Made by a program: the position numbers and the translations under genes
The notes under the pieces: generated by a model
Seen by the model: the letters and a program-made list of their open reading frames with translations, nothing else
The model's database searches: none
Told to the model about the DNA's origin: nothing
In this document: piece after piece, positions 47,761 to 58,210 of the stretch
Layout: each line of letters opens with the position of its first letter
Position numbering within the stretch: position 1 is the first letter of the stretch
NCBI RefSeq assembly: GCF_932294415.1
Contig: NC_065535.1
Span: 26,754,782-26,818,781 of the forward strand
Source: Quercus robur
Lineage: Eukaryota; Streptophyta; Magnoliopsida; Fagales; Fagaceae
Direction: 5' to 3'
Length of the DNA stretch: 64,000 nucleotides

Positions 47761-49680
47761 AGTGTTTTATCTAGAATGGCTCACGAATGTCGTCTTAGTG
47801 AAGAAGGCAAATGGGAAATGGAGAATGTGCGTGGACTTCACGGACCTGTACAAAGCTTGCCCAAAGGACAGTTTCCCCCTACCAAGGATAGACTAACTAG
47901 TAGACTCTATAGCCGGGCATAAACTACTGACGTTCATAGACGCTTTCTCGGGGTACACCCAAATAAAGATGGCTGAAGAAGACCAAGAGAAAACTGCTTT
48001 CATCATAAGTTAAGGGCTCTATTGCTATAAGGTAATGCCCTTCAGATTAAAAAATGCAGAGGCAACCTACCAGAGGCTGGTGAATAAAATGTTCAACGAA
48101 CAAATTGGGAGGAACATGGAAGTATATGTGGATGACATGCTCGTCAAGAGTAAGGAAGAACTAACACATCTGGACGATCTAAAGGAGACGTTCGCCATGC
48201 TCAGACAATACCAGATGAAGTTGAACCCCAGTAAGTGTGCTTTTGGTGTAGCCTTGGGAAAGTTTTTGGGATTCATGGTGTCCTAAAGAGGAATAGAAGC
48301 AAACTCGGAGAAGGTGCAAGCCATCCTCAAGATGACATCACCCAAGATCATCAAAGAAGTCCAGAAGCTCACAAGGAGGATTGCAGCACTTAATAGGTCC
48401 GTCTCTAAAGTGACGGACAAATGCTTGCCCTTTTTTAAAACGTTGAAACAGGCTTTCGCCTAGACTGACGAATGCGAGGCAACGTTTTAGGAACTCAAAC
48501 GTTATCTGAGCAATCCACCCCTCCTGAGTCCGTCCAAGCAAGGAGAAGACTTATATCTGTATCTGGAAGTATCAGTTATGGCTGTGAGTGCAGCCCTAAT
48601 CCGAGAAGAAGACAAGAAGCAGCTCTCAATTTACTACGTTAGTCAGGCTTTCCAAGGGGCTGAGGCCAAGTACCCAAGGATTGAAAAGATCACATTCACA
48701 TTAATAGTAGCCTCTCACAAATTGCGACCGTACTTTCAGGCGAACCCCATCCTAGTAATGACGGATCAGCCCATCAAAAAGTCCATGAACAAACCCGAGG
48801 TAGCAGGGAGAATGGTCCAATGGGCGATTGAACTCAGCTAGTTCGACATCGAGTACCACCCTAGAACAGCCATCAAGGCACAAGCTTTAATGGACTTCAT
48901 TACCGAGTTCACCCTCCCAAAAGATGACAACCCCACCAATGAGACAAAACGGTGGACGATCCAGACTGATGGTTCGTCAACTCAAAAGAGAAAGGGAGTA
49001 GGGATCACCATAGTCACCCCCAACGGAGAAATGCTCAAGTACGAAGTTCAACTAAAGTTCCCAGCCACTAATAATAAGGCCGAATACGAAGGAATACTGA
49101 CAGAGCTGAGACTCAAGAAGGCACTCAGGGCTAAGAACCTGTTCATCCAGAGCGATTCGAAATTAGTAATAAGGTAGATCAAAGAAGAGTATGAAGCAAA
49201 GGAGGAAAGAATGCAAAAATATCTCAAGCTGACGAAACATCTAGCCCAGGAGTTTGATAAATTGGAATTCGTGCAGATCCTAAGAGGCCAGAACATGGCA
49301 GCAGACGAGATCGCAAAAATGGCCTCGTTAGAGGAAGGGTCAATGAGCATGGAGTTAGACATGGAGGTCCAAAAGCGCCCCAGCATCGAAGAAGTCCCAA
49401 CATTTGCAATCCAGAGCACAAACAACTGGATGACACCGATCGTATCTTTCCTCCAAGACGGGCGCCTCCCTCAAGACACCGAGGAGGCCAAGAAGATCAA
49501 GAAGAGGGCAGCCAGATTTACGATCCTAAATGACACCTTATACAAGAAACGCTTCTCCATGCCTTACTTCAAGTGTGTCGACGAAGAGGAAGCCAAGTAC
49601 ATTCTGGAAGAAATCCACAAAGGAGGTTGCGAGGACCATGCTGGCCCAAGGTCATTTGAACAGGTTATTTCTGGCCTACT
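47750..49680 (+). pseudogene. pol: RT, RNase H and aRH of gypsy element 2
   Basis: One continuous frame with many stops. RT starts at FIREVFYLEWLTN and has KWRMCVDFTDL and the YVDDML box (about 48124-48141). RNase H follows (KLRPYFQANPILVMTDQP), then aRH with IQTDGSS, NNKAEYEGIL, SDSKLVI and MAADEIA, and the linker to integrase. Stops in this frame stand where Gln (CAG/CAA) or Trp (TGG) is usual, so most fit single transitions. The frame is lost near 49680. Confidence 0.85.
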
Positions 49681-50645
49681 ATGCAGCTGGACACAGTAGA
49701 GCTCATTAAGAAGTGTGACAAGTACCAAAGGTTCGGGAATGTCCAGCGACTTCCAGCAGAGAGATTGACGACGATAGCATCCCCGTGGCCATTTGCACAA
49801 TGGGGAATCGACATCGTTGGCCCGCTGCCCCAAGGTAAAGGTCAGGTAAAATTCCTACTAGTTGCTATTGATTACTTTACAAAGTGGGTCGAAACAGAGG
49901 CACTAGCAACCATCACTGAAGCAAGAATCCGGAGCTTTATGTGGAAGAATATAATTTGCAGGTTCGGGATTCCAAGGACGATCATATCAGATAATGGGTG
50001 GCAGTTCGACAGCCAAGGTTTCAGAGACTTCTGTTCAAGCCTAGGCATTAAGAACCAGTTCTCATCCCCAGGGTATCCACAGGCGAATGGACAGATGGAG
50101 GTGACGAATCGGACACTACTCAAGATTATCAAAGCTAAGCTGGACGACGCAAAGAGTGCCTAGCTAGAAGAATTGCCCAACGTCTTGTGGGCCTACAGGA
50201 CCACGGCAAGAACCCCAATTGGAGAAACCCCCTTCAGAATCACCTATGGCACTGAAGCAGTAATCCCGGTCGAGGTAGGAGTAGCCAGCATCAGGCGAGA
50301 GGTATTGCACGAGGAAGACAATGACGATCAGCTACAAATCAACCTGGATTGTCTGGATGAAGTAAGAGACAAAGCTTCCAGCAGAATGACAAAGTACCAA
50401 TAGAAGATGGCCAAATACTACAACAAAAGGGTAAAGCTCAGACGACTTGACATAGGTGACCTTGTCCTGCACAAGGTCACCACAATGACTAGAGACTCTG
50501 CCTAAGAAAAGTTTGGCCCTACATGGGAAGGACCCTACAGAGTCGTCCACTACTCCAGGCAAGGCAGCTATCACTTGGAACCCTAGACGGATAGAGGCTC
50601 CCGCGGCCATGGAACATTGAGCACTTGAAGAAGTACCACCAATAG
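49640..50645 (+). pseudogene. integrase of gypsy element 2
   Basis: Contains CDKYQRFG (second Cys of the zinc finger lost), then the core with GIDIVGPLPQGKGQ, DYFTKWVETEA, TIISDNGWQF and YPQANGQMEV. Next come VLWAYRTTARTPIGE and the C-terminal GPYRVV block, ending near TAG 50643-50645. Stops at 50161-50163, 50401-50403 and further on break it, and a frameshift precedes it. Confidence 0.85.
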
Positions 50646-50739
50646 ATGTAACAAATAAATGTATTCATTCCTGAAATTAATAAAAGAATTATTCAGCTAA
50701 TGTCTTCGTGAAAGCAGGTCTAGTCAGTTGTAAGTCCAA

Positions 50740-51210
50740 GGAATGGCAAGATCCCTAAAAGGGTGTAAGTCACAAAAACCAAAAATGGTCAAGTAACAAG
50801 ATTCCGCCTAGACAGATGTAAGTTACTGACGAAGCCAAAAAGAATGACAAGATCCCTAAAAGGGTGTAAGTTACAAAAATCAAAAATGGCCAAGTAACAA
50901 GAATCCGCCTAAACGGATGTAAGTTACTGACGAAGCCAAAAAGAATGACAAGATCCCTAAAAGGGTGTAAGTCACAAAAACCAAAGATGGCCAAGTAACA
51001 AGATTCTGCTCAAACGGATGTAAGTTACTGACGAAGCCAAAAGCATGACAAGATCCTTAAAAGGGTGTAAGTCACAAAAGAAATGGCTAAGTAACAATAT
51101 TCCGCCTAGACGGATGTAAGTTACTAACGAGGACAGGATCCCTAAAAAAGGTGTTAGTCCCAGAACAAAGCTTAGGCTGAATCTGAGCTCCCAACCAATT
51201 CACCAAAACC
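50740..51210 (+). repeat. Tandem repeat with about 101-base period in gypsy element 2
   Basis: The motif AAGATCCCTAAAAGGGTGTAAG recurs at about 50749, 50850, 50951, 51051 and (shortened unit) 51136. Units also share CAAGTAACAAGATTCCGCCTAGACGGATGTAAG. It has the same position as the 81-base array of the other element, between integrase and the antisense gene, but is unrelated in sequence. Confidence 0.9.
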
Positions 51211-51612
51211 CTCGACGAGATCCCTTGAAGAGGTGCGAGTTGCAAGAAATCAACTAAGTAACAGAACCCGCGCAGACGAGATCGTTGACTAAGAAAAAGG
51301 AAAGTCACAACCAAAAATTTTACTAAGTACAAAGCGCGAACGGATGTAAGATACCACAAGCATATCACGAGCCAATAAGTGTGCAATCACAAATGCAAAT
51401 AAGTACGCAGTTATAAATTTAATTAAAGCCCAAAAACAATGGGTAGTTACCATTGTTTTTATATCTAAAAGCCCATAAACACTGGGCTCAAAATACTGTT
51501 CTCGAGACAGATTAGAAGAAAATTGTTCTGAAATTAGATTTACAAAAAGCCCAAAACATAACAGGCACCCAAAAAAATAAATAAAGAAGAAAATCTTTCA
51601 CAGGTAGTAAAC
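51211..51612. other. Spacer of gypsy element 2
   Basis: Degraded repeat-like sequence and AT-rich spacer before the 3' end of the antisense gene. No gene. Confidence 0.45.
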
Positions 51613-53792
51613 TCAAGCATCAAAAACAACATCGTCACCAGTAGGGGCATCATCAGCAGAAGCCTTCTCGGGGGCGTCACCCTCAGGAGCCTAGTACTAG
51701 GCAGCCTCGTCAATCGCCATCTCCTAGTCCATCTCTTCGAGATCCAAGTTCTGTAGGTCGACTCCAGTGGGCTGCTTGACGAGGTACCTCCTCAAAAGCT
51801 CAAAACCTTTATAGTACCAACTGAAGAGCACTGTGTTGTACTCGTCAGTCTGCTGGAAAGCCTCGACGAACCTCGCAGCAATAGTTTTGAGCTTTTCCTT
51901 GGCAGCCAGAAGTTGGTCGTCCTTCTCTAGGGTTAGCTGACGCTCAGCTCTGAGATCGTCACTCAAGGTCCTGGCGTTTTCCTTTAAGATGTTGGCCTCG
52001 TCCATGGAGTTGATGAGCTTCTTCTTCAGCGTAGAATTCTCCTTCTCCAAAGCCTCCATCCTGGATGTTAGAGATGCCACCTTGGCCTCCTGAGTGAGGT
52101 ACTCAGAAGCAATATGGAGACTTTCCCCCAACACCTAAAAAGAAAATTGAAGTCGTCAGTACAATGAGAAAGAAAAAGAAAGAGACTAAAAGATGCACGA
52201 GCATTTTACCTAGACAAGCTTGTAGACGTGCTAATTCACAACCACATTGAATGGCACACCAGAAAAAACCTTCAGGTCCTTAGCATTCACGACCCTATGT
52301 GCCCTTTCCACCGCCAGTCCTTTGTCGTCCCAGACAGTAGACGGGCGAGAATCGACCTCTTCCTTCTCCTTAACCGATAAGCGCGGCCTTTTTGAAGGAG
52401 TAGGGATCTCTTCAACCGAAGTGGCTAGAGAGGCCGTCCTCACAGTCTCAACATTGGAGACGATGGGAGTGGTAGAGGCAACTGGAGTAACGGATGGATC
52501 TTTCCCCGTAACACGCACTCCCTTCTTTCCGATGCTAGACAGAGGCTCGTCCTTCTTGGACCTCATCTTCGCATACATATCCTTGTTGAACTTGGTCATC
52601 ATTTCTACAAGAAGAAAATACTTGTTAAAAAATAAAATAAAATAAAATCCAAATGTATACAAGAGAATCAATACTTACTTTTTTTTTTCGTCGATGTCGA
52701 TGCAGCGTAGGTCGTAGGGAGACAGGTTAGGACCAAGGTTATAAAAGGCAAGGGTCCACGGATCTACCAAATTGTCCCAGCTTTCGATCGTCAGGGCGTA
52801 TTCTATCGCCTTCTCAACACGCTCTTTATTCCTGCTTTTGAGCTTAGGCCGTCTCTTAACTGCGCAAAACAAGAAGCAAAGGAGTCAGTGATGATAACAG
52901 CAAATACAACAAAACTAAAAATGATGGGAAGAAATACTGACGCACCTAAGGTCGGGGTTCCACACCAAGGAAGCAACCTCAAGATATCACCCCAATCCCC
53001 GCTGGAAGGAGTCTCAAAATCGTCCCTAGACACAAAGAAAAATCTTGATTTCTAATACCTGAAGGACGAAGGTAAACCCTTGACAATCCTTGTTCTCCTC
53101 TCCCAGGGTACTAACTCATAGTATCCGTACTCTTTATACTCTTTCAAACGATATAGATAGATGAGTTCACCTACCTTAATCATGTCTCCATTAACGGCCA
53201 ACCATATTTCCATACAGTTGACCACTATTCTCTATGAATTGGGCATAAGTTGCCCGAGAGCAATACCAAAATGATCTAAAAGCTCCATCATGAATGGGTG
53301 GACGGGGAGCCTAAGTCCACAAGTGAAGGCAGCCTCATAGAAGCATACCTCACCAGGAAAGAAGTGGCAAGCCCTATCCTCGTCATTGGGCCGACGAACA
53401 TGAACCCGCTCCAGAAATTAAAACCTATCTTTAAATCTACCCACGGTGTCAGCATCCAGCCCACACACCTCCTCGAGGGCGTGGAAAGCCCTAACCTCTC
53501 GAGGGATAGAAACAGCAGTATCTCCCTCCATCGGGTCACCGTTAGATGATAACCCAATCTTGAGTTCACTGGGTCTAACCTCAAACATCGTCCCTCGCTC
53601 TCTCACCAAACCCTCAAACCAATCAATTGATTGACGAAGTAAAGGCAACAACTCAGCCAATGCAACGCCCAAACTGTTACCCTCAAAAACAAAGTCCTCA
53701 AGGTTTGAGAAAACGCCTAAAGACCCCCTTAAACACGCGAAAAGGAAAGAAACTGAGGGGCAAGCTATCCTAACTTCAGAGCTACTGACCAT
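51613..53792 (-). pseudogene. Antisense multi-exon gene carried by gypsy element 2 (Transposase_28-like N-terminus, coiled-coil C-terminus)
   Basis: Read on the minus strand from ATG near 53792 (MVSSSEVRIACPS). The N-terminal part contains EVCFYEAAFTCGLRLPVHPF and RLKEYKEYGYYELVPWE, which resembles the putative gypsy type transposon domain (Transposase_28). Canonical introns are visible: donor GACCTTAG/GTGCGT (about 52947) with acceptor TTTTGCGCAG (about 52863); donor AAAAA/GTAAGTATTG (about 52679) with acceptor TTCTTGTAG (about 52603); donor GTCTAG/GTAAAATGC (about 52208) with acceptor TTTCTTTTTAG (about 52135). The last exon (52134-51613) is a coiled coil (KVASLTSRMEALEKENSTLK) and ends VVFDA. 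Stops and a frameshift near 53430 disable it. Its role in the element is unknown. Confidence 0.68.
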
Positions 53793-54317
53793 GGACACCC
53801 AGGAAAAACGCAGAAGAAAGAGGTAAATACTAAAATCCCAAAAGCCAGAAAACAAAAACAACCACAGCAAAGGAAAGAGAAAGGAAAAATCAAGAACTTA
53901 TAACAGATTATGAAGAAAAAGGAAATGGAGGAAGAGAAACATACCTTGAAAAGGTGCAGCTCAATCGGAGAAAAATTCAAAGGATGTCGTCGGAACAAGG
54001 TCGGAACAGTCACAAGAGTAAATGGAAAAGAAGAAACTTAGAGCAATGATTAAAGAAATTGGAAAAAGTGAAGGGAGAAATGAAAGGAAAAGAAATTTTA
54101 AAAACTAAGGCCCAAAAAAGTGAAAAACAGCGGGAAACCCAAAGGTCATGCAAATAACTCCATCAATCAGCACGCGCCACGTGGCCACGACGCATGTAAC
54201 GCCGCCACTACACATTTAATACAGCGCGAAATCCTAAGAGTCGCTTACAGTCCAAAAACTTTTCATCTTCTATGGTCGTCATGACATGTCACGACGACCA
54301 CAGAATCCGGGGGCAGC

Positions 54318-54793
54318 TAATAGGACTGACAAAATCAACTACAAACGAACTCAATAAGACAGACGAGACCATTCTCTGAGACGAGCCTAAACAGGTGCCC
54401 ACGTCACTAACGAGGGTAGCAGGATCATTCAATGCCGCCAATAATGCCCCGGATGGTTACAAAACCAGTTGTACAAACCGTTGGGAGCATATTAAAACCC
54501 CATTACTAAGCAAGAGGCGTTACCAAGAAAGGCATTAACATCACAATATCAACCACAACGGCTAGAATCCAAGGCAACAAAGTATATAGACACTCTGAGA
54601 GACACTTACTGTTATTCTATATTATTTTATTTTACAAAGAACTTCCCTATTCTGACTTTGGCATCGGAGACGTTGTGGCAGGCACCATACCGGTGACCAC
54701 CTTGAAGGAGCTGTCTTTTCATTTACGTAATCATCCAGACGAGAGCTTGGATCCATCTGGACACATTCAACTCAACTGACGAAGTCACGCTTC
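54318..54793 (+). repeat. 3' LTR of gypsy element 2
   Basis: Direct repeat of the 5' LTR. It opens TAATAGGACTGAC where the other has TGATGGGACTAAC. It lacks about 20 bases near ATATATAAAGCCCTCACATTGCC of the 5' copy. Confidence 0.8.
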
Positions 54794-55345
54794 CTCATCC
54801 TGTATTAGTTTTTTTTTTTTTTTTTTTTTTTTGGATAGAATGTATTAGTTTATGTTATTCTTTGCCCGTAAGAAACGCACATGTTCTTATCAAAATATAA
54901 AAAAGAAATGCATATGTTGATGTTATTTTTGTAATGTTGAATGAAATCGAATGCGTTTAAGGGTAACTTGGAACTATCATTATACTAAGACTCTTTGTGG
55001 GATAGACCTTCACCAAGAATAATGTTTAGATATAAGCATATCGTACCCATTTTTTAAAAAAGAAATTGTTAGAATGGGGTAGTTATCATTAAAATTGTCT
55101 CACTCAATCCCATTAAAAAAAAAAAAAAAACGTTGTATCATTCAAAATTTCAAACCATGGGATGTTTAGCTCGCATAATACAACCGTTGACATCATTAAC
55201 GCCTTGGAATAAAAATTATGGGCTCACCCTATCAAGAAAAAGACTTACGCGCCATACCGGATTGAATGCATACTATACTAAGCATAACATAACTTAGCCT
55301 CTATCCTTTCATAGGAGAAGATGCCGTTTGGTTAAAGACAACTGA
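54794..55345. other. Flank between gypsy element 2 and hAT copy 2
   Basis: No gene. A T run of about 23 bases plus GGATAGAA (54811-54840) is flanked by direct repeats TGTATTAGTTT, possibly the tail of a truncated retroposon in inverse orientation. Confidence 0.4.
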
Positions 55346-55353
55346 CTAATAAC

Positions 55354-56809
55354 CAAGGTTATTAAACCCGGACCGGACCGTACGGTCCGACCGGAAAACC
55401 CGGGAACCGTTCAGATTCACGGTCCATTTAAGGTAAGGAACCGTTCCATGCGAAAAAAGCATGGAACCGTCTGGACCGCGGTCCGACCGTCCGGGTCTGT
55501 GAACCGTGACCGGTTCACACGGTTCGGACGGTTCCCTAATTTCAGCCTTTTTTTTTTTTTTTTTTTTTTTTTAACCCTCTCTCAAAAATCACTCTTAGCC
55601 TCACTCTGAAACCCTCTCTCAATCACTCTCAATCCTCACTCTCTCAAGTCTCAATCACTCTCTCGTCTCTGCCTCTCCCTCGTCACCGTCGCACTGTCGC
55701 AGCTCAGCCCAGATTTCTTCCTCAATCCTCACTCTCTCAATCACTCTCTCCCTCGTCGCCGTCGCACTGTTGCAGCTCAGCCCAGATCTCTTCCTCACTC
55801 TCTCAAAGTCTCAATCACTCTCTCGTCTCTACCTCTCTCCCTCGTTGCCGTCGCAGCTCAACCCAGATCGCAGCTCACTCTCTCACGCTCATCTCTGCCT
55901 CTCTCCCTCGTCCCTGTCGCAGCTCACTCTGTGCCTCGTCGCCGTTGCCGTCGTTGGTACTTTAATCTGTTTTTTCTTTGTTAATATTTGCAAGTTGATT
56001 GTGGATGATGATATAGATTTGAAGTGTTGGTGTGTAAATTGATTTGGGTCAATTGAAAATTGATTGTGGATGATGATATAGATCTGAAGTGTTGGTGTAT
56101 GTGAAGACAAGGCTTGTGATATTATTGTAATTGTGAAAATTGATTTGGGTCAATTGGTGTTTCTGTCTGCCAAAATTACTTTGTTGTGTCTGCAACTTCT
56201 TGCTGCATGTTTTTTTTTTTTTTTTTGTATTTTTTATTGCTGTTGGTTTCAATAATATTTACATTATTCTCAAATCATTTGCCCCATTACTAAAAGCAAT
56301 CTCAACATAATTGAAATCCCATAATTAACATAGCATCTGAATATGCTAGATTTCAAATTTACTTAACTACAGCTATTAGACCACATATTAATAAAAAAAT
56401 AAAAAGAGAAGAAGAAAAATGACCCTCAAGAATAGAACAGGTGGACCATGGACCTGTTTCAAAATGAGTTCAGTGATAGAACAGGCAGACGCCTTATAGT
56501 ATCTTAACTAGCTTTTTCTTATGATGGTGTCCTGAAAACAATTGGCCCTAATGTCTCACATACTTGACAAGCACAATGAAGAAGAAATGACTAATCAAAA
56601 TGTGAAACAAAAGTAAGCTAATAGCTAGTCAAAGTGAGAAGAAGCAAAAACAGTGTGAAACAAAAGTAAGCTAATAGCTAGTCAAAGTGAGAAGAAGCAA
56701 AAACAGTAATACAAGTACCAATGACTTGCAGAAACCCTGTGCTTTCCCAGATAAGAAGACATTATTCTCAGAAACCCTATGCTTTCCCAGCAATACAAGT
56801 TAATTATTT

Positions 56810-56843
<34 letters not shown>

Positions 56844-57305
56844 GGTCTGTTGCATAATGAGTAGGTTCTATGGAAAGTTGAAAAGGAAAAGTGAATGTGG
56901 GATTAGGATGTTTTAGGGATTAGTTTTTGTATTATGGTTCAATTAACTTGTGGAAAGGATGTTACATTTGAAAAGTTTTTTTGTCTAGTGACTTGTTTCT
57001 TTCATGCATTTTTTATGGGAAGGAGTTTTTTTTGTCTAGTGTGTAACAATGTGTAATTGTGTACTGTATTTTTGTAAGTTTTATGTATTTTTTAGAAATA
57101 AGCTTTTCTAAATGAATTAGGCTATTTTAGTTAATTTTTCTATTTTTTTTTAATTAATTTAACGTTTTTATATATATTTAAAATAATTATTAAATTAATT
57201 ATGACGTCATCACGGTTCGACCCCGGTTCGACCTCGGTCCAACCTCAAAACCCTTGAACCTCTCCCTTTTACGGTTCAATGAACGGTCCGGGTCTGAAAA
57301 CCTTG
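55354..57305 (+). mobile_element. hAT-type non-autonomous transposon (copy 2)
   Basis: Perfect 8-base target-site duplication CTAATAAC at 55346-55353 and 57306-57313. Terminal inverted repeats: CAAGGTTATTAAACCCGG at the left, and CAAGGTTTTCAGACCCGG as the complement of the right end. The left subterminal region is GC-rich with a palindrome CGGACCGTACGGTCCG. A CT-rich stretch (55575-55960) with repeated TCGCCGTCGCA / GCAGCTCAGCCCAGAT blocks follows and may be the old leader of a transposase gene. No transposase coding sequence is recognised. A 53-base tandem duplication is at 56601-56706. Confidence 0.92.
56601..56706 (+). repeat. 53-base direct tandem duplication in hAT copy 2
   Basis: TGTGAAACAAAAGTAAGC starts at 56601 and 56654; the two units look identical. 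Confidence 0.9.
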
Positions 57306-57344
57306 CTAATAACACCCCTAGAAATAGATCACTTGTTAATTTTT

Positions 57345-57503
57345 TATACAAGATAGAAATTATATTATAGCATAATTTAATTATATACGTGTGTGAAGCA
57401 CTCTCTTAAAGACTTGAACAGTTGAACATTGGTTCTTGCCTCCCATATTCCACAAGCACTTATACTTGTAGAGTGACCATCACGCCAAGGATGCGCGGTA
57501 GTA
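57345..57503 (-). mobile_element. tRNA-derived SINE (family 1)
   Basis: A 17-base target-site duplication with one mismatch, ATCACTTGTTAATTTTT (57328-57344) and ATCACTTCTTAATTTTT (57504-57520). On the minus strand it opens with TTACTACCGCGCATCC, contains GATGGTCACTCTACAAG (box A region) and a degraded box B, and ends near the duplication. Same family as 61355-61514. Confidence 0.85.
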
Positions 57504-57742
57504 ATCACTTCTTAATTTTTAACTTCTTATCACTCTAAAAAAGAGATAGGATTAGTATTCCAATATATATAAGTCAGGTGTTTGAAAATCATTGTTATTC
57601 ATTTAAATAGTCTAAATTACAGGTATTATCAATTAGCTCAATGCAATTTGTCAAAAAACTTGTGACTTAGTGGTATGAGTATGACCCTTTGGTTATTAAT
57701 TAGAAAAGCTGGATTCTTATCCCTTTACCTCAGTTTGCAAGC

Positions 57743-57746
<4 letters not shown>

Positions 57747-57784
<38 letters not shown>
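57747..57784. repeat. (AT)n microsatellite
   Basis: About 38 bases of alternating A and T upstream of Pin2 D. Confidence 0.9.
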
Positions 57785-57786
<2 letters not shown>

Positions 57787-58210
57787 TAGCTCAATCCAAT
57801 CTCAATGAAGAGGTACATATGCTTAAGATTGAAATTATCATATGAATACACTGTAAAATAATTCCGCCATTGTTGATTTCTAAGGTCCATTTGGGAATAT
57901 TGACTATATTTTTTTTCTCCAGTAAAACCTGCCTATTCTACGCCAGAGCCGTATTCATATCTTCTCTTAATTAATCTGTGCTTGTTGATGAAGCCACAAT
58001 TTATTAGTTTTGAAGTCCCTAACCTCTTGCTATGTTGACTTTGTTGGTTACAATATAATGATCTCATAGCTGATGTGACTCGTGTGAGAACAGATGGGTG
58101 TTGAAAAATCTACTTATTTATTTCTCCTCTAAATTTTTGTTTTGAGGACAACATTGCTCTTTACTATAAATATGCAACTTTAACACCTCAAAATTGGTGT
58201 AGGAGGAAAT
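57785..58210 (+). promoter_or_regulatory. Upstream region and TATA box of Pin2 D
   Basis: TATAAATA at 58165-58172, 46 bases before the ATG, close to the spacing in A to C. Otherwise not clearly alike to the A-C upstream regions, apart from TATAAATATGC. Confidence 0.55.

Larger units (their letters stand above)
45992..54793 (+). mobile_element. Ty3/gypsy retrotransposon, Tat lineage, second complete but decayed copy
   Basis: LTRs about 45992-46500 and 54318-54793, with shared blocks such as CAATAAGACAGACGAG and GGCATTAACATCACAATATC. The first LTR is followed by TTTGGCGCCGTCTGTAGGGTC (PBS type). A purine tract CCGGGGGCAG precedes the second. Interior: gag, RT, RNase H, aRH and integrase on the plus strand, a tandem repeat of about 101 bases, then an antisense gene. 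Protease is missing. LTR ends are uncertain by a few bases and I could not settle a target-site duplication. It is a different family from the element in Pin2 A. Confidence 0.9.

Noticed and set aside
53288..53584. Minus-strand 98-codon ORF as a separate gene
   Set aside because: It is the wrong frame for part of the antisense gene of gypsy element 2; the real frame reads EVCFYEAAFTCGL.
54811..54840. Poly-T between TGTATTAGTTT repeats as a retroposon
   Set aside because: Too short to classify; kept only as a note on the flank.
55770..56042. 90-codon ORF in hAT copy 2
   Set aside because: Ser/Leu-rich translation of a CT-rich repeat with no similarity to a known domain.
57655..57730. tRNA-like stretch CTTAGTGGTATGAG ... 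GGATTCTTATCC
   Set aside because: Box-like motifs only; no clear ends or target duplication, so it is not listed as a SINE or tRNA.
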